This document shows, piece after piece, positions 47,202-53,649 of a DNA stretch of 64,000 nucleotides (positions within the stretch are counted from its first letter, which is position 1; each line of letters begins with the position of its first letter). Source of the DNA: Chryseobacterium herbae (GTDB lineage Bacteria > Bacteroidota > Bacteroidia > Flavobacteriales > Weeksellaceae); the NCBI RefSeq assembly GCF_025154075.1, contig NZ_JAOAMU010000001.1, positions 62,001 to 126,000 on the forward strand, given 5' to 3'. The position numbers and the translations under genes are program-made. The notes below the pieces were generated by a model that worked only from the letters and a program-made list of their open reading frames with translations, was not told where the DNA came from and made no database searches.

Positions 47202-47618
47202 ATGATTGATAAGATCAACATTAGAGTGTATGCATGTGCAGTAAAAGATAAAAAAGTACTGACCCTGTTTGAAGAATATGCCGGTGAACCTTTAATGAAA
47301 TTTCCGGGAGGAGGTTTGGAATTCGGAGAAAGCCTAATAGAATGTCTTCACCGTGAATTTGATGAAGAACTGAATGTAAAGATAGAAGTTGTAGAACATT
47401 TTTATACGCAGGAAGACTTTCTGGCTTCCCGTTTCAGAGAAAATGAACAACTGCTTACCATATATTATATAGTCAACATTACCACCGAAGAAGACTTCCT
47501 CATCCTTGATCCATGTATTGAAAGAACAGAATGGATCGACATCGACACTCCGGATAATCCTTTTCCACTTCCGATCGACAGAATCGTATTCGATAAATTA
47601 AAAGAAAAATTCCTGTAA
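47202..47618 (+). CDS. Nudix hydrolase
   Basis: A 138-residue single-domain Nudix protein. The Nudix box is essentially intact: GGLEFGE, then REFDEELNV, giving the REUxEE core (the G near the end is Asn). Family members cleave nucleoside diphosphates linked to another moiety, often in housecleaning; the substrate is unknown here. Its 3' end overlaps a bidirectional terminator. In contrast with the regulator at 10968, this one keeps its catalytic residues. Confidence 0.9.
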   Translation: MIDKINIRVYACAVKDKKVLTLFEEYAGEPLMKFPGGGLEFGESLIECLHREFDEELNVKIEVVEHFYTQEDFLASRFRENEQLLTIYYIVNITTEEDFLILDPCIERTEWIDIDTPDNPFPLPIDRIVFDKLKEKFL

Positions 47619-47636
47619 GCGACTTACAGGAATTTT
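47606..47636. terminator. Bidirectional terminator between Nudix and DUF4294 genes
   Basis: AAAATTCCTGTAAG and its exact complement form a 14-bp stem with a 3-base loop. The stop codon of the Nudix gene is inside the left arm, and the stem lies between convergent genes. Confidence 0.88.
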
Positions 47637-47648
47637 ATATGTATTCTT

Positions 47649-48353
47649 TTATTTTTTGACTTTAAAATCTCCGGATCCGGGATAAGGCTGCAGATATCCG
47701 GAATTCCAGTTGGACTGAAGTAACGACTCTATAAACTCGTCTGTTCTGTTCTTATGTGGGTTGTATTGGTCTTTCAGATCAATATCCGCCATCTTCCCTT
47801 TTACATTCCACCAGAAAGCACTCCATCCGCCTCTCATTTCTTTAATGATCTCATAAACGTTTTTTCCGGTTGCCCTGTTCATCAGCTTGGCAAAAACCTG
47901 GCCTTCCGTAGTGGTAAGATCCCTAAGCTGCTTTTCATACTGGTCGGCAAGCATATTCTGTCGCTCTTTTACAAATTTCCTTTTGGCTTTGCTGTCCATA
48001 TCAGTCATATCAGCCTGAATGTCTCTGTACTGCTGAAGTGCAGTGACAAACAGCGGATAAACCCTGTTCAGCTTTTTATTAAGGAAATAATAGTAATTTT
48101 TATCCAGCTGATTATTAAACCGCGGTTTATTGACAAGAACCAACTCATCAAGCACTACTACAGGTTCACCATTAATTTCATAAACCTTGATCTTTTGACG
48201 TTCATCATAATAGTACTTATTACCGAACTCATCAGTTTTTAAAGATTCAGCAGGATATTGGTTAAGAGGTTTTGCTACAATAGAATCCTTCTGACCAAAA
48301 ACACTGACTCCCAAAAAGAAGATAAAAAGACAGACAATCTTAGTAAAATTCAT
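47649..48353 (-). CDS. DUF4294 family exported protein
   Basis: A 234-residue protein with a signal peptide when started at 48353 (MNFTKIVCLFIFFLGVSVFG); 12 upstream codons would add an unlikely leader. The core (about 45-190) contains the family segments YYYFLNKKLNRVYPLFVTAL and EIIKEMRGGWSAFWWNVKGK. DUF4294 is Bacteroidota-specific and uncharacterised; the Trp-rich GGWSAFWW motif is its best-conserved part. The gene is divergent from the M42 peptidase, 51 bp away. Confidence 0.82.
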   Translation of the reverse strand: MNFTKIVCLFIFFLGVSVFGQKDSIVAKPLNQYPAESLKTDEFGNKYYYDERQKIKVYEINGEPVVVLDELVLVNKPRFNNQLDKNYYYFLNKKLNRVYPLFVTALQQYRDIQADMTDMDSKAKRKFVKERQNMLADQYEKQLRDLTTTEGQVFAKLMNRATGKNVYEIIKEMRGGWSAFWWNVKGKMADIDLKDQYNPHKNRTDEFIESLLQSNWNSGYLQPYPGSGDFKVKK

Positions 48354-48404
48354 TATTTTTACACTTATAATAACAAAAATTACACGCAAAAATCATTCCC
48401 TTTT

Positions 48405-49478
48405 ATGAAATTTGAAAAGAAATCTTTAAAATTTTTAGAAAATTACCTAAACACCTCTTCACCAACAGGTTACGAACATAAAGGACAAAAAATATGGATG
48501 GACTACATCCGACCTTATGTAGATAAAATTGAAGTAGATCATTACGGAACTTGCTATGGGATAGTCAATCCGGAGGCCGAATTTAAAGTAGTGATTGAAG
48601 CTCATGCTGATGAGATCTCATGGTACGTCAATTACATTACAGACGACGGATTAATCTATGTAATCCGAAATGGAGGCTCAGATCAGACCATTGCCCCTTC
48701 AAAAGTCGTTCATATCCACGGTGAAAACGGAATTGTAAAAGGAGTCTTCGGATGGCCTGCCATTCATACGAGAACCAATCAAAATGAACCGGTTCCGAAA
48801 ATTGAAAATATCTTCATCGACTGTGGTGCAGTTTCCAAAAAGGAAGTAGAGGAAATGGGGATTTATGTGGGATGCATGATCACTTATCCGGACGAATTCT
48901 TTGAAATGAATGACAGATATTTCGTCTGCAGAGCATTAGACAACAGAATCGGAGGTTTTATGATCGCGGAAGTGGCCAGACTTTTAAAAGAAAATAAGAA
49001 AACAATTCCTTTCGGGCTGTATATCACCAATTCCGTACAGGAAGAAGTCGGTTTATATGGTGCTGATATGATCGCTGATACCATTAAGCCTAATATCGCC
49101 ATCGTTACAGACGTTACCCACGATACCACTACCCCAATGATCGAGAAGAAGAAAGAAGGTGATCAGAAGTGTGGCGATGGACCTGTGGTTTTCTTTGCGC
49201 CAAGCGTTCACCATACGATCCGAGAATTGATTATTGACACTGCAAAAGCTAAGAAAATTCCTTTCCAGAGAGCAGCTGCCAGCAGATCTACAGGAACGGA
49301 TACCGATGCCTTTGCCCACTCTAATGGCGGCGTACCAAGTGCATTAATTTCCCTACCTTTGCGCTATATGCATACAACGGTAGAAATGGTCTCTAAAGAA
49401 GATGTAGGCAACGTGATCAAGCTAATCTACGAAACACTTCTGAAGATTAAGCCGGAGATGAAACTGAAGTATCACTAA
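48405..49478 (+). CDS. M42 family metallopeptidase (glutamyl aminopeptidase-like)
   Basis: A 357-residue cytoplasmic aminopeptidase. The start at 48405 gives MKFEKKSLKFLENYLN, typical for the family; an in-frame upstream ATG adds 49 residues that overlap the divergent gene. Metal and catalytic residues are visible in VVIEAHADEISW (His), CRALDNRIGG (bridging Asp), NSVQEEVGLYGA (catalytic Glu and ligand Glu) and VTDVTHD (Asp). M42 enzymes form large tetrahedral assemblies that trim short peptides. Followed by a repeat hairpin and rpe. Confidence 0.92.
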   Translation: MKFEKKSLKFLENYLNTSSPTGYEHKGQKIWMDYIRPYVDKIEVDHYGTCYGIVNPEAEFKVVIEAHADEISWYVNYITDDGLIYVIRNGGSDQTIAPSKVVHIHGENGIVKGVFGWPAIHTRTNQNEPVPKIENIFIDCGAVSKKEVEEMGIYVGCMITYPDEFFEMNDRYFVCRALDNRIGGFMIAEVARLLKENKKTIPFGLYITNSVQEEVGLYGADMIADTIKPNIAIVTDVTHDTTTPMIEKKKEGDQKCGDGPVVFFAPSVHHTIRELIIDTAKAKKIPFQRAAASRSTGTDTDAFAHSNGGVPSALISLPLRYMHTTVEMVSKEDVGNVIKLIYETLLKIKPEMKLKYH

Positions 49479-49499
49479 TAAAGACACCAGATTTCAGAC

Positions 49500-49560
49500 A
49501 TCAGATAACAGACTTTAATGATTGTGTTTACTTATCCACTTTAAGAGTCTGACATCTGAT
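49500..49560. repeat. Inverted repeat between the M42 gene and rpe
   Basis: ATCAGATAACAGACT (49500-49514) is an imperfect complement (13 of 15) of AGTCTGACATCTGAT (49546-49560). More TCTGACATCT units follow (to 49575), so the gap is made of ATCAGATGTCAGA-type repeats that could fold in the rpe leader. Confidence 0.75.
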
Positions 49561-49593
49561 ATCTTGCATCTGACATCTAAAATCTAAGTAAAA

Positions 49594-50244
49594 ATGAAAA
49601 CGAAGCTTATTGCTCCTTCCCTTTTATCCGCAGACTTTGGGAATCTGCAAAGAGACATTGAAATGCTGAATAATTCCCAGGCAGACTGGTTCCACATCGA
49701 TGTGATGGACGGAAGATTTGTACCCAACATTTCATTTGGTTTTCCCGTGATGAAAACTGTTCAGCAGCATGCTAAAAAATTCGTGGACGTTCATTTGATG
49801 ATCGTGGAACCGGATAAGTATGTAGATGAATTTATCAATCACGGTGCAGATCTTATCTCTGTGCATTATGAAGCATGCACACATCTTCATAGAACGATTC
49901 ACCATATTCAGAGCAGAGGCGCAAAAGCAGGCGTTGTTTTGAATCCATCCACTCCGGTTCTGATGCTTGAAGACATCATCGCTGATGTAGATCTTGTTCT
50001 CTTGATGAGTGTAAATCCAGGATTCGGAGGACAAAAATTCATTGAAAACACGTACAAAAAAATTGCGGAAACTAAGGATCTTATCCTGAGCAATAATTCT
50101 ACAGCTTTAATTGAAATTGATGGCGGAGTCAATCTTGAAAACGCATCAAAATTATTCGAAGCAGGTGCAGACGTACTTGTTGCCGGAAATGCAGTTTTCT
50201 CTGCAGAAAGCCCGGAAAGAACAATTGAATTGCTGAAAATTTAA
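49594..50244 (+). CDS. rpe: Ribulose-phosphate 3-epimerase
   Basis: A 216-residue TIM-barrel enzyme of the pentose phosphate pathway that interconverts ribulose 5-phosphate and xylulose 5-phosphate. Diagnostic motifs: PSLLSADFGNL, FHIDVMDGRFVPNISFG (metal-binding His and Asp), HLMIVEPD, LMSVNPGFGGQKFI (phosphate binding) and EIDGGVN (second catalytic Asp). Length is normal and the start is unambiguous. Confidence 0.97.
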   Translation: MKTKLIAPSLLSADFGNLQRDIEMLNNSQADWFHIDVMDGRFVPNISFGFPVMKTVQQHAKKFVDVHLMIVEPDKYVDEFINHGADLISVHYEACTHLHRTIHHIQSRGAKAGVVLNPSTPVLMLEDIIADVDLVLLMSVNPGFGGQKFIENTYKKIAETKDLILSNNSTALIEIDGGVNLENASKLFEAGADVLVAGNAVFSAESPERTIELLKI

Positions 50245-50267
50245 ACGTTTTTAAAATATAGTCATAC

Positions 50268-50296
50268 GAAAAGGCAGCTGAATCAGCTGCCTTTTC
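50268..50296. terminator. Bidirectional terminator between rpe and the next gene
   Basis: GAAAAGGCAGCTGA and TCAGCTGCCTTTTC are complementary over 14 bp around a single central A (practical loop CTGAATCAG). It lies between convergent genes, with T-rich tails either way. Confidence 0.85.
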
Positions 50297-50318
50297 TTCT
50301 AAAAAAATATATGGGTTA

Positions 50319-50948
50319 TTAGTCTACCTGTTGAAAATTAAAGCTCAGATCTCCTCCGTTATAATCCTGCGAGATATTGGTTGGAAAAACCTGGGATGAA
50401 GTTGACAGCCATCTGTATTCCAGAAATTTTATATTTCCTGCAGTAACCGGATAGACTGCATTGGTGTTATCGGGTTTATTATTCTTGTACCAGTCATTGG
50501 AATTCATCGTAATCATGTACTTTTTATCTTTTTCCAAAGCAAGCGCTTCAATCGCTTTCGTCAATAGAGTATTCGATGTCGCTACATTGACTACCTCTGT
50601 TCTTAAGATTGTTTTAGAAGTGTAATCCCAGATGGTAATTTTCAAGGCTGGATTCACATCCGGCAGTTTCACGGTAATAGCATTGATCTTTCCTTTTACA
50701 TTAGGAGAAAATACGAGACCGAATTCATAATTTCCGGCATTGATAAAATTGGTGACTGTGGTAAATCCTGTAGTTTCATGGTACTTATTTAATGGATTCT
50801 CCTCAGCATACACGATGGGTTGTGGAACAGCCTCATCTTCATCTTTACTGCAGCTTGCAGTCATCAATACTGAGCTGAGAGCTATTGCTTTACATAAATT
50901 TTTAAGAGATAATGATCTCAAAGCGAAAAATACTTCTAAATGTTTCAT
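50319..50948 (-). CDS. Lipoprotein, DUF4082-like beta-sandwich
   Basis: A 209-residue lipoprotein. The start at 50948 gives a long signal with lipobox MTASC (about Cys33) and an acidic KDEDEA region after it. The mature domain (from about residue 50, NAGNYEFGLVFSPNVKGKI) resembles DUF4082, a jelly-roll-like domain seen on cell-surface and carbohydrate-related proteins. Function unknown. It stands alone between a terminator and the transposon-like element at 51039. Confidence 0.75.
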   Translation of the reverse strand: MKHLEVFFALRSLSLKNLCKAIALSSVLMTASCSKDEDEAVPQPIVYAEENPLNKYHETTGFTTVTNFINAGNYEFGLVFSPNVKGKINAITVKLPDVNPALKITIWDYTSKTILRTEVVNVATSNTLLTKAIEALALEKDKKYMITMNSNDWYKNNKPDNTNAVYPVTAGNIKFLEYRWLSTSSQVFPTNISQDYNGGDLSFNFQQVD

Positions 50949-51038
50949 GGGTTTTAATTTTAATAATTGATAGAGCAAAGATTAAAATAACCCGGAAGTA
51001 AAACATCAGGAAAAACACCTATTGAGAGGAGCTATTGC

Positions 51039-51385
51039 ACCGTTTTTTGTTTCAGTCTAAAACTTGGGGAGTAAGTATAAATACAAACCTCATAGGTTTC
51101 TTTATTTAAAATATGCCTTTTGATTTTCAGAATATTTTATTTAAAGCCACAAAAGACCGTTTATAATGATGTACTTTCGCAGATTTAGCTGATGGAACAG
51201 ATTCTAATTTCACGCTTTTTTAAACATTAAGATCTATGAAGGATGTAAGATTAGTTAAGAAAAAATCAAATGATTTTTTAAGCTATACTTCTTAAAGCGA
51301 AGCTAAAACTTAATATTCTTAAAAACTTAACAGAATCTTAATGGTTTGAATTTTTTCTCCCCAAGTTTTGAGACTGAACCGTTTT
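51039..51385. mobile_element. Non-autonomous transposon-like element with inverted ends and 8-bp flanking repeat
   Basis: Inverted ends: TTCAGTCTAAAACTTGGGGAG (51051-51071) and, on the other strand at 51357-51378, the same sequence with one extra base (TTCAGTCT-C-AAAACTTGGGGAG). Just outside them lie direct copies of ACCGTTTT (51039-51046 and 51378-51385), as expected for a target-site duplication. The interior (about 285 bases) encodes no transposase; it contains a family-1 repeat (51222-51347) and an AAACCTCATAGGTTT hairpin (51086-51100). Confidence 0.65.
51222..51347. repeat. MITE-like dispersed repeat, family 1, copy C
   Basis: A 126-base element with ends AAACATTAAG (51222-51231) and CTTAATGGTTT (51337-51347), same orientation as copy A and alignable with copies A and B along its length (blocks GTTAAGAAAAAATC, GATTTTTTAAGC, CTTAAAGCGAAGC, ATATTCTTAAAAACTTAA). 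It is nested within the larger element 51039-51385. Confidence 0.85.
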
Positions 51386-51426
51386 GCACATGATTCTTTT
51401 TTTTGCAATCGTAATTAAAAAAATAA

Positions 51427-51452
51427 AAAGGCAGCTCTTGCGGGCTACCTTT
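51427..51452 (-). terminator. Possible terminator of the RiPP operon
   Basis: AAAGGCAGC and GGCTACCTTT form a 9-position stem with one mismatch; on the minus strand the tail is TTTTATTTTTTT. It lies about 170 bases after the stop of the DUF1772 gene. Confidence 0.45.
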
Positions 51453-51570
51453 CTTCTTGCGGAATTTGAGCTTATGTGGTTATTAGTTTTTTTGTCGTAA
51501 GACTTAGTGCTTTAGATTCCCAGTGCTATTACTTATGTAAAAGTCCTAATAAAACCCTATATGATGCATC

Positions 51571-51608
51571 CGTATAAATACTGAATTATACCATTAAGTA
51601 TTTATACG
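51571..51608. other. Perfect 12-bp inverted repeat after the DUF1772 gene
   Basis: CGTATAAATACT (51571-51582) and its complement (51597-51608) enclose a 14-base loop that starts 12 bases after the DUF1772 stop codon. There is no T run, so it may protect the 3' end of the mRNA rather than terminate. The gap 51453-51570 shows nothing else but a motif shared with the small RNA at 56122. Confidence 0.5.
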
Positions 51609-51620
51609 TAATCTCTTAAG

Positions 51621-52118
51621 TTATTGCTGCAAATGCTTGCTCCAGATGCATGCAGAAGCCACTAAAGCAATACTTATCACCGAAAATACGGTTCTCACAT
51701 TGTTTAAAAGATTCCACCTGTTTTCAAAACTGTCGCGCATCTGCTTCACTACATCTGCTGTAGATCCGGTGATATCAAACTTATCCAGCATGTCATTCAA
51801 AGGAACATTTCCGGCAATGGTTACTCCAAAAACGCCTATCAGATAAGCTGCAGACGCCAACAAAAGAAAGATAAAAGCCGGCTGATCTCCCCGGAACAGA
51901 AAAGTAGTTACCGGAAGTAGAATTGCAGTTCCCATAAAACTCAGAAAAAATACCGGATTAAGGATTTCCCGGTTAATGCTCTGCATAGACTTCAGATATT
52001 CCGAATCCGAAAGTTTGCCCAGTCCGAGCACTACAGAACATGAATAGGCATAAAAAAGCCCAGCGATCAAAGCCGTAAGCACGGCAGTAATTAGTAAAAA
52101 TACCGTTGTCATTTTCAT
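51621..52118 (-). CDS. DUF1772 (anthrone oxygenase-like) membrane protein, RiPP operon member
   Basis: A 165-residue membrane protein with four hydrophobic segments (about 5-27, 55-75, 82-105 and 140-160), matching the DUF1772/anthrone-oxygenase-like family. The start at 52118 lies 35 bases after the stop of the DUF692 gene; an earlier ATG at 52169 would overlap that gene by 16 bases and bury the first helix. Conserved features are the early Tyr-Ser-Cys (FYAYSC) and GNVPLNDML with FENRWNLLN. Close placement after precursor and MNIO genes suggests a role in export, maturation or membrane redox chemistry, which is inference. Confidence 0.75.
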   Translation of the reverse strand: MKMTTVFLLITAVLTALIAGLFYAYSCSVVLGLGKLSDSEYLKSMQSINREILNPVFFLSFMGTAILLPVTTFLFRGDQPAFIFLLLASAAYLIGVFGVTIAGNVPLNDMLDKFDITGSTADVVKQMRDSFENRWNLLNNVRTVFSVISIALVASACIWSKHLQQ

Positions 52119-52153
52119 ATATTTTGATTTGTGATAAAAACGCAAAAGAAATC

Positions 52154-53245
52154 CTAGTAAGGATTCCATTTTTTGATAATTTGCTGTGCGGTAATGATCA
52201 TTTCTTCGTCCCAGTTTTCCGGTTTGAAATAATGAAAATTCCGGTTTTTAATAGCTTCGGTACTGTTTCCGTCAAACAACAGCCTGGTCAGCTCTGTCTG
52301 CTCATCGTGAAACAACAGATCTTCAATCGGTTGTGCATAGGTACTATTTTTTCTGTTCCAAATTTTCTCATGATCAACCGGATGATCTGAAAATTCAATA
52401 ATTTCTTTAACCCGGTTAAAATCATCGAAAAAAAACTCTTTTTCAGCCTCTGTATTTAATGTATGCCCAAGCCTTTCAATAATAACATATTCTGGATGAC
52501 ATTGAATTAGCACTTCAGGCAACATCTGTAGTATTTCTTCCGGAATGCGGTCATCATGCGTATCTCTCCTTACCGGTTTCTTTCCGTAAGCACTTTCCTG
52601 CCAGCTTCCTCCTGAAAGATGAATTTCTTTCACTTTTTCTAAAGGATAAAGTTTGATTATCTCCTTCATATCAACTTCAAAATTGCAGGACTGACAGTAG
52701 ATATTGTGAAGATCCAGAATAAGAAAGCCATCAATATCCTCTACCAGCTTATCGAGAAATTCGCCCTGTTCTTTTACATCATCCAGAGAAAATGAAAAAG
52801 CTAGGTTTTCAACTCCCACGGGAATTTCTACAGCATCCTGAAGCCTTATCAATCTGTCTTTTCCTATCTCAAGCGTTTTTGGGAGCAATGGAACCGGTAG
52901 CGGAACGCCTTGATGAAAGTTCTCGGTGTTCATAAAACCGAAATGTTCTGTAATATGATTGTATTTTCTTCGACTTACCTCTTCTTTTAATTTCTTAAGC
53001 CAGGTTTCCTGCCTGTCCGTCCATCTCGCATCAAAAAGAGAATAGTAAACACCATGGCCTAAAAGCCTGTTATTTCCTGCGTAAAAATCCAGAAGACCGG
53101 AAAGCCATTCCGGTTCTTCCACATCATAAAAGGTGTCAAAAGACCACTCCAATACCTCCACAGAATGAGTTTGCAGGATAGGAAGTATCGCGGAAACAAA
53201 ATCTGCTTCCGGCATCATAGACAGTCCCAACAACGGCTTTTTCAT
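52154..53245 (-). CDS. DUF692 / MNIO family iron enzyme, likely RiPP-modifying
   Basis: A 363-residue TIM-barrel protein of the DUF692 family, now called MNIO (multinuclear non-heme iron-dependent oxidative enzymes), which modify cysteines of ribosomal peptides. Likely iron ligands are visible: His64 (LLGHGVYY), His97/Glu100/His101, Glu146 (VGVENLAF), Asp178/His180/Asn181 (LDLHNIYCQ), His209 (EIHLSGG), Asp228/His230 and Glu257 (IIERLG). After the barrel, about 100 further residues (261-363) form a helical extension which may stand in for the separate partner protein that many MNIO enzymes need. It starts 3 bases after the stop of a 69-residue peptide gene with a Cys-Pro-Ala-Cys end. Substrate pairing is inferred from this arrangement. 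Confidence 0.88.
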   Translation of the reverse strand: MKKPLLGLSMMPEADFVSAILPILQTHSVEVLEWSFDTFYDVEEPEWLSGLLDFYAGNNRLLGHGVYYSLFDARWTDRQETWLKKLKEEVSRRKYNHITEHFGFMNTENFHQGVPLPVPLLPKTLEIGKDRLIRLQDAVEIPVGVENLAFSFSLDDVKEQGEFLDKLVEDIDGFLILDLHNIYCQSCNFEVDMKEIIKLYPLEKVKEIHLSGGSWQESAYGKKPVRRDTHDDRIPEEILQMLPEVLIQCHPEYVIIERLGHTLNTEAEKEFFFDDFNRVKEIIEFSDHPVDHEKIWNRKNSTYAQPIEDLLFHDEQTELTRLLFDGNSTEAIKNRNFHYFKPENWDEEMIITAQQIIKKWNPY

Positions 53246-53248
53246 AGA

Positions 53249-53458
53249 CTATCCCATTCCGCAGGCCGGACATCCGCCACCATATTTCAGGATAGTATCT
53301 CTTTTCACAACCTTTGTAGGTTCGGCTTTTACAGTCTTGGGGGAATCCATTTTTTTCACTTTTTTCACGGACTTAGCTCCCTTTTTCACAGGTTTTGTCG
53401 TTTGTCCGGATACACTTACAGCCAATAAGCTGGCCATTACTAATGCTGGAATTTTCAT
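53249..53458 (-). CDS. Putative RiPP precursor peptide, C-terminal GGGCPACGMG
   Basis: A 69-residue peptide with three parts: a Sec-type signal (MKIPALVMASLLAVSVSGQ), a long Lys-rich, Pro/Thr/Val-containing spacer without cysteine, and the C-terminal YGGGCPACGMG with Cys63 and Cys66. A signal plus cysteine core is the pattern of peptides modified by MNIO enzymes, and the MNIO gene begins 3 bases downstream. From memory it resembles the precursor of the chr cluster of Chryseobacterium (ChrA), modified by the DUF692 enzyme ChrH; identity of class needs alignment. The CxxC end could also bind a metal. It is the first gene of the operon, divergent from the fucosidase gene. Confidence 0.8.
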   Translation of the reverse strand: MKIPALVMASLLAVSVSGQTTKPVKKGAKSVKKVKKMDSPKTVKAEPTKVVKRDTILKYGGGCPACGMG

Positions 53459-53649
53459 ATTCTATTTTTAATGAAACTTACAATAAGTATTCCATTTATG
53501 ATTATGTTAAAAATACAATAATTCAACGTATAAAATTTTGAATTTTAAAGTTTAGACTTAATATTTTATTATTGAAGTTAAGATTCAGCTTCATTATCCA
53601 AAAATCAGATCTTCTTTGTTTATATTTAGGCTTTAAATTAAAAAGGAAA

